Numbered from the stretch's first letter, positions 1 to 9,500 are shown. The stretch is DNA of 64,000 bases from Ruegeria intermedia (GCF_900129345.1 NZ_FQVK01000013.1:47306-111305), one strand, 5' to 3'. Translations and numbers: made by a program. The notes: generated by a model not told the origin, from the sequence alone.

Positions 1-624
1 GCGCGCCTGTCCCGCGCGGCCACCGACGCGGTACAGCGCCGGGCGCAACGCCTGCGCGATCTGTCGCGCGCCCTGCCGCGCCCCGAGACCCTGCTGGACG
101 GGCCGCGCCAGCGACTGGACCTGATTGCCGATCGTCTGGCCCCTGCGTTGCAACGCGGTGTGCAGAACCGCCGCCTGCAGGTGGTGGAACTGTCCGGGCA
201 CCTGCGCCCGTCAACGTTGCGCAACCTCGTGGCCGCGCGGCAGGACACGCTGCGCAACCTGTCCTCGCGCCTGTCGATCCGCCCGATCCAACGCGACATC
301 CAGCAGCAGCGCGACCGAGTCAACCAACTGGCCCAGCGCATGGCGGCCGCGCAGACCCTGCGGGTGGACCGGCTCCGCCAGCAACTGGATGCGACCGACC
401 GGTTGCGCGAGACGCTCAGCTACAAGGCCACACTTCAACGCGGCTATGCCGTTGTGCATGCCGACAGCGGCGTGGTCACCACAAAGGCACAGGCCGGCAA
501 ACACGCCACTCTGACCATCGAGTTCGCCGATGGAAAACTGAAAACCGCACCGCTGTCCGGAACGGCCTCAGCCGCCAAAAAACCGTCCAAGCCGCCAGCC
601 CCGGATCAAGGGTCGCTGTTCTAG
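1..624 (+). CDS. xseA: Exodeoxyribonuclease VII large subunit, C-terminal part
   Basis: The reading frame is already open at base 1 and gives the last 207 residues; the N-terminal OB-fold and most of the catalytic part lie outside the window. What is visible is a long Arg/Gln/Leu-rich helical coiled region, then the conserved turn LRETLSYKATLQRGYAVV near the C terminus and a Lys/Pro-rich tail ending in QGSLF. This is the usual end of XseA, which with XseB degrades single-stranded DNA into oligonucleotides in the cytoplasm. Identification rests on the coiled-coil plus the YKATLQRGYA motif. Confidence 0.88.
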   Translation, partial: ARLSRAATDAVQRRAQRLRDLSRALPRPETLLDGPRQRLDLIADRLAPALQRGVQNRRLQVVELSGHLRPSTLRNLVAARQDTLRNLSSRLSIRPIQRDIQQQRDRVNQLAQRMAAAQTLRVDRLRQQLDATDRLRETLSYKATLQRGYAVVHADSGVVTTKAQAGKHATLTIEFADGKLKTAPLSGTASAAKKPSKPPAPDQGSLF

Positions 625-636
625 AGACCCGAGCGA

Positions 637-1029
637 TCAGACCCCGACATCCGGGCCATGACAGACCATCTCTTCGTCGATGTCGCCCGCTTCATACAGC
701 TCGGTTGCCTCGGGGTCGCCTTCGAACTGGGCGACCAGCCCGCCCCCCGATTGCGTAAAGACCCAGCATTGCGGGTCCGGGCGATCTTCGTAGACGAAAC
801 AGATCTGGCCGTCCTGTTCGTACCAGACGCCCTGCTTGCAGTCGCCATCCAGAAATGACCAGATCACCCGCCGGTCCGGCAGGTACCGCTCGACCCCGTA
901 GGCAACGCCATCGAACCCGTAAAACAGGGTCTTGCCCTGGGTGTAGGCATCGAATTCTGCGCCCGACAAGGGCTGGGCCACGACCGACGGGGCCAGCACG
1001 GAAAACAGAATCGCCGTTCGCATGAACAT
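637..1029 (-). CDS. Small secreted protein of unknown function
   Basis: A 130-residue protein beginning MFMRTAILF, with a short hydrophobic signal peptide ending near VVAQP (about residue 19). The mature part has a GKTLFYGFDGVAYG stretch, several aromatic residues and three cysteines (in DGDCKQG, QICFV and PQCWV), plus one more near the end (MVCHG), so disulfides in the periplasm are plausible. The first ATG (1029) was chosen because upstream in-frame codons do not encode a plausible signal peptide; the Met two codons later is an alternative. It is convergent with xseA and lacks a recognisable domain. Similar short secreted proteins occur in Roseobacters, but no function can be given. Confidence 0.72.
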   Translation of the reverse strand: MFMRTAILFSVLAPSVVAQPLSGAEFDAYTQGKTLFYGFDGVAYGVERYLPDRRVIWSFLDGDCKQGVWYEQDGQICFVYEDRPDPQCWVFTQSGGGLVAQFEGDPEATELYEAGDIDEEMVCHGPDVGV

Positions 1030-1167
1030 GGTCGCATTCTGGCAGATGCCGCCGCCCTGTGCCATCGCCCGTTTGGCTACCGCATGCCATGCCCCCACGT
1101 TACGGGTTGAGCATTTGCCCCGCTTGCGGCGACACTTGCCGGTGCTGGTGCAACCCGGAGGCCAAAG

Positions 1168-1803
1168 ATGACCATCCTCGTACTCGCAGCGCTGGCCTGT
1201 GCCCTGGCCTACCTGGCCCTGACGGCCCGTCCGGCCAGCCTGCTGCGCACGGCGCTGAAAACCGCAAGCGTCGCCCTGTTGGCGGTCGAGGCCGCGGTGC
1301 AGTCCGGACCTCTGCTTCTGATCCTCGCGCTGTCTCTCTGCGCCTTGGGCGACGCCCTTCTGTCGCGCGAAACCATCGGCACCTTCATGGCCGGCATCGG
1401 GGCGTTCGCCGCCGGACATCTGGTTTACATCGCCCTGTTCCTGACCCATCCGTCAAGCGACACCGCCCTGATCCTGGACAAACCCGGATACGCCTGGACG
1501 CTGGTCATTCTGGGCATCGTGATGGCCACGCTGCTGGCCCCTCGGGCCGGTGATCTGCGCGGACCGGTCCTGGCCTATATCCCGATCATTCTGGGCATGG
1601 GCATCACCGTTCTGGCCCTGCCCGAGGCCGGAACGCTGCGATGGGCACTGCCGGCCGCGATGACCTTCATCGCCTCGGACCTGATCCTGGCGACCGAAAG
1701 GTTCCTGCTGCCGCCCGGCCACCCGGCCCTGCGGCTGACGCCCTATCTGGTCTGGCCACTCTACTGGGGCGCGCAGTTCGGCTTTTTCCTGGCCTTCACC
1801 TGA
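1168..1803 (+). CDS. YhhN-family lysoplasmalogenase-like membrane protein
   Basis: A 211-residue, almost entirely hydrophobic protein with about seven to eight membrane segments. Two signatures of the YhhN/TMEM86 family are present: the LCALGDALLS segment near residue 60 and the FIASDLILA segment near residue 170, each with a conserved Asp in a membrane helix. Characterised members hydrolyse the vinyl ether bond of lysoplasmalogens; the bacterial substrate is often unknown. The start at 1168 follows a strong ribosome site (GGAGG, six bases upstream). The gene sits between an inward-facing hypothetical gene and ftsY and is probably its own unit. Confidence 0.8.
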   Translation: MTILVLAALACALAYLALTARPASLLRTALKTASVALLAVEAAVQSGPLLLILALSLCALGDALLSRETIGTFMAGIGAFAAGHLVYIALFLTHPSSDTALILDKPGYAWTLVILGIVMATLLAPRAGDLRGPVLAYIPIILGMGITVLALPEAGTLRWALPAAMTFIASDLILATERFLLPPGHPALRLTPYLVWPLYWGAQFGFFLAFT

Positions 1804-1860
1804 CCCTTTGCAACTGCCGCCAATCCGCATTAGGTGAAGGGAACACCTGCGGAGACCAAG

Positions 1861-3015
1861 ATGGCGTTTTTTACCAAGCTCAAGGACCGGCTGTTCAAAT
1901 CCTCGTCCCGCCTCGAACAGGGGCTTGAGGCAATCGTCGAGGACGGCGGCGAAGAAACCGCCCCCACCCCCGACCCGGTCATCCCCCAGCCCGAGCCCGA
2001 GCCGCAACCCGTTCCGGAAATCCCCGAACCCGCGCCCACACCGCAGCCGGTCGAGACACCATCACCCGAGCCGGCCGACCCAACGCCCGCCCCGCCTCCG
2101 CCGGAACTGCCGGAACAGGCACAATCCAAAGGCCTGATCGGGCGTCTCTTCGGTCGCGGCGATTCCGGGCCGGTGGCGCGCCGCACGCTGGACGACGACA
2201 TGCTCGAACAGCTCGAGGAACTGCTGATCGCGTCGGACATGGGTGTCGACACCGCCCTGCGCGTCACCGCCAACATGGCCGAGGGGCGCTATGGCCGCAA
2301 ACTCTCGACCCAGGAAATCAAGCAACTGCTGGCGCAGGAAATCGCCCGCGTGATGGAGCCGGTCGCCAAACCGATGCCCCTCTACCCCAAGCGCCCGCAG
2401 GTGGTGCTGGTGGTGGGCGTCAACGGGTCTGGCAAGACCACGACGATCGGAAAGCTGGCCAGCCAGTTCAAGGCGGCCGGCAAAAAGGTGGTCATCGCCG
2501 CGGGCGACACCTTCCGCGCCGCCGCCGTGGAACAGCTGCAGGTCTGGGGCGACCGCGCCGGAGTTCCAGTCCTGACCGCGCCCGAAGGCTCCGACCCCGC
2601 TTCGCTGGCCTTCGACGCCCTGACCAAGGCGCAGGCCGACGGCGCCGACCTGCTGATGATCGACACTGCCGGCCGCCTGCAGAACCGCGCCGACCTGATG
2701 GAGGAACTGGCCAAGATCGTCCGCGTCATCCGCAAGATCGACGAAACCGCCCCGCACAACACGCTCCTGGTGCTCGATGCCACCACCGGCCAGAACGCGC
2801 TCAGCCAGGTGGAAACCTTCCGCAAGTTGGCCGATGTCTCGGGCCTCGTGATGACCAAGCTCGACGGCACCGCCAAGGGCGGCGTTCTGGTGGCGCTGGC
2901 CGACAAGTTCGGCATGCCGATCCACGCAATCGGCGTCGGCGAACAGATCGACGATCTCGCCCCATTCGACCCCGAGGAATTCGCCGCCGCCCTGACCGGC
3001 CTCGACAGCAACTGA
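1861..3015 (+). CDS. ftsY: Signal recognition particle receptor FtsY
   Basis: A 384-residue SRP receptor GTPase. After a short basic start there is a Pro/Glu-rich linker (about residues 25-85) typical of the acidic A domain. The NG domain follows, with a helical N part (DDDMLEQLEELLIASDMG), a P-loop GVNGSGKTTTIGKLA, then DTFRAAA, DTAGR and TKLDGTAKGG. It docks SRP-bound ribosomes at the inner membrane for co-translational insertion. The ATG at 1861 (MAFFTKLKDRL) has GGAG about eight bases upstream and is preferred over an in-frame start at 1834. A dispersed hairpin repeat follows the stop. Confidence 0.97.
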   Translation: MAFFTKLKDRLFKSSSRLEQGLEAIVEDGGEETAPTPDPVIPQPEPEPQPVPEIPEPAPTPQPVETPSPEPADPTPAPPPPELPEQAQSKGLIGRLFGRGDSGPVARRTLDDDMLEQLEELLIASDMGVDTALRVTANMAEGRYGRKLSTQEIKQLLAQEIARVMEPVAKPMPLYPKRPQVVLVVGVNGSGKTTTIGKLASQFKAAGKKVVIAAGDTFRAAAVEQLQVWGDRAGVPVLTAPEGSDPASLAFDALTKAQADGADLLMIDTAGRLQNRADLMEELAKIVRVIRKIDETAPHNTLLVLDATTGQNALSQVETFRKLADVSGLVMTKLDGTAKGGVLVALADKFGMPIHAIGVGEQIDDLAPFDPEEFAAALTGLDSN

Positions 3016-3016
3016 C

Positions 3017-3067
3017 CTTCATCTGGCCCCAAATATCCTCGGGGGTCTGGGGGTGGAAAACCCCCAG
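3017..3067 (+). repeat. Dispersed repeat with hairpin tail, copy 1
   Basis: Directly behind the ftsY stop is the head CATCTGGCCCCAAATATC, shared with four other places in the window (minus strand 18979-19029; plus strand 20574, 45614 and 61020). It is followed by an 8-bp hairpin, CTGGGGGT/ACCCCCAG with loop GGAAA (3047-3067). The hairpin sequence differs in every copy while pairing is kept. It may act as a factor-independent 3' end or stability element, but there is no T-tract. Confidence 0.7.
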
Positions 3068-3094
3068 CCTCTCCACCAGCGAAAGACCCGCAGA

Positions 3095-3997
3095 GTGAGC
3101 GACTGGCTGATCTCCCTCGAAGGCACCGAGGCCGGACACAGGCTGGCCCTGGCCCTTGCCCTGATGGCGGCCTTCCTGCACGCGGTGTTCGGCGCGCTGC
3201 AGAAGGGTCGGCACGACCCTTGGCTGTCGCGCGGGGCGATTGACGCCTGCTATTGCCTGATGGCTGCGCCTTTTGCGTTCTTCGTCGTGCCCTGGCCCGA
3301 GCCCTTCATGTGGCCGATATTCGCCGTGGTCTGGCTGATCCATGTCGCCTACAAAACGCTGCAGGCGATGGCATATACCAAAGGGTCCTACACCGTGGTC
3401 TACCCGGTGGTGCGCGGCACCGGCCCGCTGTTCACCGTCATCGGCGCCTATCTTCTGTTCAAAGAAACCTTCTCGCTGACCCAATGGCTGGGCGTCGCCG
3501 TGCTGCTGACGGGCATCTTCGGGCTGGCCGCCTACAATTTCCGCTTCCTGGAAACCAACCGCGAGACCCTGGGCATCGCATTGGCCCTTGCGGTTGCAAC
3601 CGGCCTCTTCGTGGCGCTCTACACCACCTATGACGCCTACGGCATCCGCGCCACGGCCGATCCGTTCACCTTTCTGGCCTGGTTCTTCATGATCGACGGA
3701 GCGACCATGCCGATCTACGCCTTCCTGCGCTGGCGGGCGATGGTTCACCGCCCGGCGATCGGGCCGTTGATGCTGCGGGGGCTTGCAGGCGGGCTGATCG
3801 CCCCCATGTCTTTCGGAGCGATCATGCTGGCCACCCGGCTGGACAAGGTCGGCGAAGCCGCGGTACTGCGCGAAACCTCGACCGTCTTTGCCGCCCTGAT
3901 CGGCTGGCTGGCCCTGAAAGAAACCGTGGGGCCTCGGCGCATAATCCTGATGGCATTGATTGCATTGGGCGCGGTAATAGTTGAAATGGGCGGGTGA
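3095..3997 (+). CDS. EamA/DMT-family transporter
   Basis: A 300-residue protein with about ten hydrophobic segments in two halves, as in the drug/metabolite transporter superfamily; the typical LLFKETFSLTQWLGVAVLLTG and ALIGWLALKETVGPRR end-of-repeat motifs are present. The substrate cannot be read from sequence. I chose the GTG at 3095 (VSDWLISLEG) because the preceding in-frame residues from 3053 lie in the repeat tail and look non-coding; the ribosome site is weak. The stop overlaps a GTG at 3994 in front of yciB, so the two are probably co-transcribed. Confidence 0.85.
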   Translation: MSDWLISLEGTEAGHRLALALALMAAFLHAVFGALQKGRHDPWLSRGAIDACYCLMAAPFAFFVVPWPEPFMWPIFAVVWLIHVAYKTLQAMAYTKGSYTVVYPVVRGTGPLFTVIGAYLLFKETFSLTQWLGVAVLLTGIFGLAAYNFRFLETNRETLGIALALAVATGLFVALYTTYDAYGIRATADPFTFLAWFFMIDGATMPIYAFLRWRAMVHRPAIGPLMLRGLAGGLIAPMSFGAIMLATRLDKVGEAAVLRETSTVFAALIGWLALKETVGPRRIILMALIALGAVIVEMGG

Positions 3998-4014
3998 ACA
4001 GCAGGACGACAGGC

Positions 4015-4620
4015 ATGGCAGACAAGAAAGAGATCAATCCGTTTCTGAAACAAGTGCTGGAACTGGGACCACCGCTGGCTTTCTTCTTCATCTACCTGCG
4101 CCTGCGCGACGACAGCTTTCCGATCGGCGGCACCGAATATTCCGGCTTCATCGTGGCCACCATCATCTTCGTTCCGCTGATGCTGGGGGCGATGGGCATC
4201 CTGTGGTACCTGACCGGCAAGCTCAGCCGGATGCAGATCTTCACCGCCATCATGGTCATCTTCTTCGGTGGCCTGACCGCCTGGTTCAACGACGAGCGGT
4301 TCTTCAAGATGAAGACCACGCTGGTCTACGGGTTCTTCTCGCTGATGCTGGGCATCGGTCTGCTGCAGGGCAAGTCCTACCTCGCCTATGTTCTCGACGA
4401 GATGCTGCCCATGCGCCACGAAGGCTGGATGATCCTGACGCGCCGCCTGTGCGCCTGTTTCGCCGTGCTGGCAGTGGCCAATGAACTGGTCTGGCGCACC
4501 CTCTCCACCGATCTGTGGGTCAAGATCGAAACCTTTGGATTCCCGATCGCCTTGATGGGGTTCCTGATGCTGCAATTCAGCATCCTGCAAAGCTACATGG
4601 ACGACCCGGACCAGAACTAA
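4015..4620 (+). CDS. yciB: Inner membrane-spanning protein YciB (IspZ family)
   Basis: A 201-residue polytopic protein with five or so membrane helices. It carries hallmarks of the septation protein A/YciB family: KQVLELGPPLAFF at the start, the GGLTAWFNDERFFKMKTTL segment in the middle and a SILQSYMDDPD tail. In other bacteria this family contributes to envelope integrity and division; the mechanism is unclear. The ATG at 4015 (MADKKEINPF) is favoured, with AGGA upstream; a GTG at 3994 overlapping the previous stop is possible. It forms a unit with the EamA gene. Confidence 0.9.
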   Translation: MADKKEINPFLKQVLELGPPLAFFFIYLRLRDDSFPIGGTEYSGFIVATIIFVPLMLGAMGILWYLTGKLSRMQIFTAIMVIFFGGLTAWFNDERFFKMKTTLVYGFFSLMLGIGLLQGKSYLAYVLDEMLPMRHEGWMILTRRLCACFAVLAVANELVWRTLSTDLWVKIETFGFPIALMGFLMLQFSILQSYMDDPDQN

Positions 4621-4733
4621 GACACCGGCCGGCGGGCCGACATCGGCGGAAAACCACACAAAATCCTTGGCTTGACGCGCAAGCTGTGGAAAGCTGACAC
4701 ACCACCACCCACCAAGTTCCCGACCGAGGCCTC

Positions 4734-5411
4734 GTGTCGTCCATGACAGCATTTCCCAACAGCGGGTTTCTTTCCGAAGCGTCCGAACGGTTGCGCGTCA
4801 TGCTGTCCAGCCTGGCAACCCCCGTTTCCCTGGCGCAAGGAGAAGTGCTGTTTGAACAGGGCGACGAGGGCGATGCGCTCTATGCGCTGATGGAAGGCAT
4901 GCTCGAGGTCTCGTTCCTGGCCATGAGCGGCCGCAAACTGGCGCTCAGCCTGATGCGGCCGGGCGAAGTGTTCGGCGAGATCGCCCTGTTCGACAGCGGC
5001 CCCCGCACCGCCACCATCACGGCGGCCGAGCCGTCGCGGGTGCTGCGCGTGCGCCGCAATGACGTGATGAACCAGATCCGTGAACACCCGGACCTTGCGG
5101 TGGACATGATCCGTCTGGCCGGGCTGCGGATGCGCTGGATGGGGGCGCAGCTGAACGAGCAGGTCTTCCTGCCGATGCCCGTACGCCTTGCGCGCAAGCT
5201 GTTGCACCTCGCAAACCAGCAAGAGCTACCCAGCGCCCGAATTGCCCTGTCGCAAAGCGAACTGGCCGAATTCGTCGGCGCCACACGCGAGGCCGTGTCC
5301 AAGACCATCGCCACCTGGAAACGCAACAACGTGGTCGAAGCCTCGCGCGGGGGGGTACAGATCCATGATTTCGACGCCTTGCGACAGCTTGCAGAATCCG
5401 ATCTGATCTGA
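4734..5411 (+). CDS. Crp/Fnr-family transcriptional regulator
   Basis: A 225-residue regulator: N-terminal cyclic-nucleotide-binding-like beta roll (GEVLFEQGDEGDALYALMEG; FGEIALFDSGPRTATI near residues 80-96), a dimerisation helix and a C-terminal winged helix (residues 172-205). No FNR-type cysteine cluster is visible, so direct iron-sulfur oxygen sensing is unlikely. The recognition helix reads TREAVSKTI, keeping the Arg and Glu (about residues 185-186) with which E. coli CRP reads TGTGA; the third contact is Lys rather than Arg. Start is GTG 4734 or ATG 4743. A perfect TGTGA-N6-TCACA site lies 23 bp behind the gene and is a likely target. Confidence 0.9.
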   Translation: MSSMTAFPNSGFLSEASERLRVMLSSLATPVSLAQGEVLFEQGDEGDALYALMEGMLEVSFLAMSGRKLALSLMRPGEVFGEIALFDSGPRTATITAAEPSRVLRVRRNDVMNQIREHPDLAVDMIRLAGLRMRWMGAQLNEQVFLPMPVRLARKLLHLANQQELPSARIALSQSELAEFVGATREAVSKTIATWKRNNVVEASRGGVQIHDFDALRQLAESDLI

Positions 5412-5433
5412 GGTTTCGGAATACCACGGCCGA

Positions 5434-5483
5434 TGTGATCCGCATCACATACAGGGCACGGACCATAGACTATACCGATAGAC
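5434..5483 (+). promoter_or_regulatory. Predicted class II CRP-type promoter
   Basis: TGTGATCCGCATCACA at 5434-5449 is a perfect inverted repeat matching the TGTGA-N6-TCACA CRP consensus. A -10 like TATACC lies at 5471-5476. If transcription begins at 5483, the site centre (5441.5) is exactly at -41.5 and the -10 at -12 to -7, the geometry of a class II activator-dependent promoter. There is no protein gene downstream on this strand before the convergent degP end. Confidence 0.6.
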
Positions 5484-5578
5484 GTTAACGTAGGGGGCCA
5501 GCGTATCATCCCCGATATCTGTCCACTGGCCTGTCCCTGCACCAGAGCCATGTGCCTCCCCGGAATGTGGCTCTTTTT
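5483..5578 (+). ncRNA. Candidate small RNA between Crp/Fnr gene and degP
   Basis: Inferred transcript of about 96 nt, bounded by the CRP-type promoter and by an intrinsic terminator ending at 5578. No convincing reading frame lies inside. No known family is recognised. Evidence is architectural only: activator site, -10, short spacer and terminator, all on the same strand in a stretch otherwise empty of genes. Confidence 0.45.
5544..5578 (+). terminator. Intrinsic terminator
   Basis: Stem AGAGCCA (5544-5550) pairs with TGGCTCT (5568-5574) and runs into TTTTT (5574-5578). It is oriented for the plus strand. It would end the candidate small RNA and any readthrough from the Crp/Fnr gene. Confidence 0.75.
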
Positions 5579-5593
5579 GCGTTCGGTTGCGAC

Positions 5594-5623
5594 AAAAAAT
5601 GGCCGGAGCATGCAGCCCCGGCC
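5594..5623 (-). terminator. Intrinsic terminator of degP
   Basis: Read on the minus strand, GGCCGG...CCGGCC forms a GC-rich hairpin (5601-5623) followed by ATTTTTT (to 5594). It lies about 20 bp behind the degP stop. Confidence 0.8.
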
Positions 5624-5645
5624 AATCCGTCCAATCTTGGCGCGC

Positions 5646-7136
5646 CTACTCCTCGAGGCTCAGCGCCACGAAACGTGGGTCGCCGCCGCGCCGTACCAGC
5701 AGCAACAGCGACTTGCGCCCGGCCTCGCGGGCCTCGTCCATACGGGCCTCGAGCTCGGCGATGGTGCTGACCTTCTGCTGGCCGGCCTCGGTGATGATGT
5801 CACCGGCCCGCAGGCCCTTGTCAAAGGCCTCGGACGCCTCGTCGACATCCATGATCACAAGACCTTCGGCGGTCGCATCCAGCCCCAGATCCTCGCGCAG
5901 CGCATTCGTCAGCGGAGCGATCGTCAGGCCCAGAACGGTGGCGTCCTCTTCGACCGGCGCCTGAGACTCGTCAGCGGCGCCCTGCTCGGCCCGCTCGGCG
6001 TCTTCGCGGCGGCCCAGCGTGACCACCACGGTCTTGGTCGCCCCGTCGCGCATCACCACGACGCGAACCGCCTTGCCGACCGGAGTTTCCCCGACCTGGC
6101 GCACCAGCGCGCGCGTGTCCTTCACTTCGACTCCGTCAAAGCTCAGGATCACGTCGCCCGGCAACAGGCCCGCCTCTTTCGCGGGGCCGTCCGGCACATC
6201 GCTGATCAGCGCCCCGCCGGGCTTGTCCAGCCCCATCGCCTCGGCCATGTCCTCGGTCACGTCCTGGATGCGCACGCCCAGCCAACCGCGGCGGGTTTCG
6301 CCGAATTCGCGCAGTTGGTCGACCACCTTGACCACGACGTTCGATGCCATCGAAAACCCGATGCCGATCGAGCCGCCGTTGGGCGACAGGATCGCGGTGT
6401 TCACGCCGATCACCTGACCGTCCATGTTGAACAGCGGCCCGCCCGAGTTGCCCCGGTTGATCGCTGCATCGGTCTGGATGTAATCGTCATAGGTGCCGCT
6501 GAGTTCGCGATTGCGCGCCGACACGATCCCTGCCGAGACCGAGAACCCCTGCCCCAGCGGGTTGCCCATCGCGATGACCCAATCACCGACGCGCGCCGTA
6601 TCACTGTCACCGAAGGTGACGTATTTCAGCGGCCCCGACGCCTCGACCTTGAGCAGGGCAATGTCGGTCTTCTCGTCGGTGCCGACGACCTTGGCCGGCA
6701 GCTCTTTCTTTGGCTGTCCGTCACCCGGGAAGAATTCGATCAGGATTTCATCCGCCTCGGCGATGACGTGGTTGTTGGTGACGATGAAACCATCCTCGGA
6801 AATCACGAAGCCCGAACCCAGCGCATTGCTGCGGCGGGGGCGGTTGTCTTCGCCGCCATTGCGGTCCTGGAATTCGCGAAAGAAATCCTCGAACGGCGAC
6901 CCCTCGGGCACGATTCCCCGCGGCCCCGCCTGCCCCTCGATCAGGGTGGTGGTGGTGATGTTGACCACCGCGGGGCTGATCTTGTCGACCAGGGGCGCCA
7001 GACTTTCCAGCCGGGCCTGCGCGGCCACGGTCTGGGCCAGCAGCAGGATCGCCGTGGCCAAAGACAACCACATCAACCGCGTCATGGTAACCACTTCGTC
7101 CCGGCGGACGGATACACTGCGTGCTAATACCTGCAC
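5646..7136 (-). CDS. degP: DegP/HtrA-type periplasmic serine endoprotease
   Basis: A trypsin-like protease followed by two PDZ domains, 496 residues. The catalytic triad is visible: His in TNNHVIA (about residue 123), Asp in TDIALLK (158) and Ser in GNSGGPLF (231). PDZ1 begins near RRGWLGVRIQDV and PDZ2 near LGLTIAPL. A hydrophobic signal segment (MTRLMWLSLATAILLLAQTVAAQA) exports it to the periplasm, where the family degrades misfolded envelope proteins. The GTG at 7136 follows an excellent AAGGAG site seven bases upstream; the ATG at 7085 would give a more ordinary signal peptide but has a poor ribosome site. It lies downstream of hflK-hflC-DUF2065, as in many alphaproteobacteria. Confidence 0.93.
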   Translation of the reverse strand: MQVLARSVSVRRDEVVTMTRLMWLSLATAILLLAQTVAAQARLESLAPLVDKISPAVVNITTTTLIEGQAGPRGIVPEGSPFEDFFREFQDRNGGEDNRPRRSNALGSGFVISEDGFIVTNNHVIAEADEILIEFFPGDGQPKKELPAKVVGTDEKTDIALLKVEASGPLKYVTFGDSDTARVGDWVIAMGNPLGQGFSVSAGIVSARNRELSGTYDDYIQTDAAINRGNSGGPLFNMDGQVIGVNTAILSPNGGSIGIGFSMASNVVVKVVDQLREFGETRRGWLGVRIQDVTEDMAEAMGLDKPGGALISDVPDGPAKEAGLLPGDVILSFDGVEVKDTRALVRQVGETPVGKAVRVVVMRDGATKTVVVTLGRREDAERAEQGAADESQAPVEEDATVLGLTIAPLTNALREDLGLDATAEGLVIMDVDEASEAFDKGLRAGDIITEAGQQKVSTIAELEARMDEAREAGRKSLLLLVRRGGDPRFVALSLEE

Positions 7137-7266
7137 TTGGTCTCTCCTTGTCGACAATCGCCATCAGGCCCGCCAAGGCGCGCCCCTTTTGCAAACAATG
7201 TAGTCAGTTTGCACCGCCCCGCAACTCGGTAAGTGCGGGAATTCACCGGTGTTTGACCGCTGCGGG

Positions 7267-7460
7267 TCAAAACCCCGCCTGATACGCGGCCCAGAGCAGG
7301 ATGAAACCGCTGACCATGCACAGCAGCCCAACCAGCCGCCGCGCCGGTTCGGGCAGGCTGCGCAGCACTTCGAGCATGCGCTCGACAAGCGAAGGGGCCA
7401 GCGCATAGGCCAGCCCCTCGACAATCAGCACCAGCCCGAAGGCCAGCAAGACCATGCCCA

Positions 7461-7461
<1 letters not shown>
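7267..7461 (-). CDS. DUF2065 (YjeT-like) membrane protein
   Basis: A 64-residue protein with two membrane helices (MVLLAFGLVLIVEGLAYAL and VGLLCMVSGFILLWAAY). It fits the DUF2065 family, whose E. coli member YjeT lies next to hflC. The ATG overlaps the hflC stop as TGATG, so translation is coupled; a GTG one codon earlier is also possible. The conserved hfl linkage suggests a part in the HflKC/FtsH membrane quality-control assembly, but that is inference. Confidence 0.85.
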
Positions 7462-8348
<887 letters not shown>

Positions 8349-8351
8349 GTC

Positions 8352-9500
8352 TTAGTTCCCCTCGCCCGAATTGCGGCGCAGTTCGTTCAGCGGCAGATAG
8401 GGCACGACGCCCTGCCCCTGTCCGGTTGCGCTCTCGTCCAGGATGATCTTGTCCACGTCGCCCAGAACCTGCTCCATCCGTTCCAGGTACAGACGTTTGC
8501 GGGTCACGTCCGGCGCCTTGGAATATTCTTCCAGAACCGCGCTGAATCGGCTGGCCTCACCCTGGGCTTCGTTGACGACCTGGGCGCGATAGGCCTCGGC
8601 CTCTTCCAGCACCTGCGCGGCTTCACCGCGCGCGCCGGCCAGTACCCGGTTGGCATAGGCATCGGCCTGCTTTTCAAGCCGGTCGCGTTCCTGCCCGGCC
8701 GACTGGACCTCGCGGAAGGCGTCCTTGACCGGCTCTGGCGGGTCGGCACCGTCAAAGTTCACACGGACGATGTTGATGCCCGAATTATAGCTGTCCAGCG
8801 TCGACTGGATCAGCTCCTCAAGCCGCTCGGCGATGACCGCACGGTCGCGGTTCAGGATCGGCGCCAGGTCCGACTGCGCGATGATCTCGCGCATGGCCGA
8901 CTCCGACACCGCACGGATGGTTTCGCGCGGGTCGCGCAGGTTGAACAGGAAATCCGCCGGGTTCGAGATGTTCCAGACCACCTGGAAATCGATGTCGACG
9001 ATGTTTTCGTCGCCCGTCAGCATCAGCCCCGCATCGGTGCCGCGTCCGCCCGAGCCGATGGTTTCGGTCTGTTCGACCTTCACCGGGATCACCTCGGCCG
9101 TGACCACCGGCCACGGGGCAAAGTTCAGACCTTCGGTGCCGATCCCGGAGAAGCGGCCGAACAGCAGTTCAACCGACTGTTCTTCGGGCTTGACCGTGTA
9201 GGCGCTGGCAAAGCCCCACAGAAGCAGGGCGGCGACCCCGCCCAGCAGGATCGTGCCCTTGGTGATCGCCGGGCCGCCACCGCCGCCCTGGCCGGAGCCA
9301 TTGCTGCCGCGACCACCGCCGCCACGCCCGCCCATCAGCACGCGCAGCTGCTCCTGGCCCTTTTTCATCAATTCGTCGATCTCGGGGATCTGCGGCCCGT
9401 CACCTTCGGGCGGACGTCGCCCGCCGCCATTGTTTCCCCGGTTTCCTCCGCCACCGGATGAGCCTCCGCCCCCCCAGGGGCCTCCGCTGTTGCCCGCCAT
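8352..9500 (-). CDS. hflK: FtsH protease activity modulator HflK
   Basis: A 382-residue SPFH protein. The cytoplasmic N terminus is very Gly-rich (GGPWGGGGSSGGGGN and a second Gly run), followed by one membrane helix (GTILLGGVAALLLWGFASAYTV), the SVELLFGRFSGIGTEGLNFAPWP band-7 start and a coiled segment with repeated EA and RV. The ATG at 9500 (MAGNSGG) sits ten bases after AAGGGA; ATG 9509 is too close to that site. It partners HflC around FtsH. Confidence 0.95.
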   Translation of the reverse strand: MAGNSGGPWGGGGSSGGGGNRGNNGGGRRPPEGDGPQIPEIDELMKKGQEQLRVLMGGRGGGGRGSNGSGQGGGGGPAITKGTILLGGVAALLLWGFASAYTVKPEEQSVELLFGRFSGIGTEGLNFAPWPVVTAEVIPVKVEQTETIGSGGRGTDAGLMLTGDENIVDIDFQVVWNISNPADFLFNLRDPRETIRAVSESAMREIIAQSDLAPILNRDRAVIAERLEELIQSTLDSYNSGINIVRVNFDGADPPEPVKDAFREVQSAGQERDRLEKQADAYANRVLAGARGEAAQVLEEAEAYRAQVVNEAQGEASRFSAVLEEYSKAPDVTRKRLYLERMEQVLGDVDKIILDESATGQGQGVVPYLPLNELRRNSGEGN

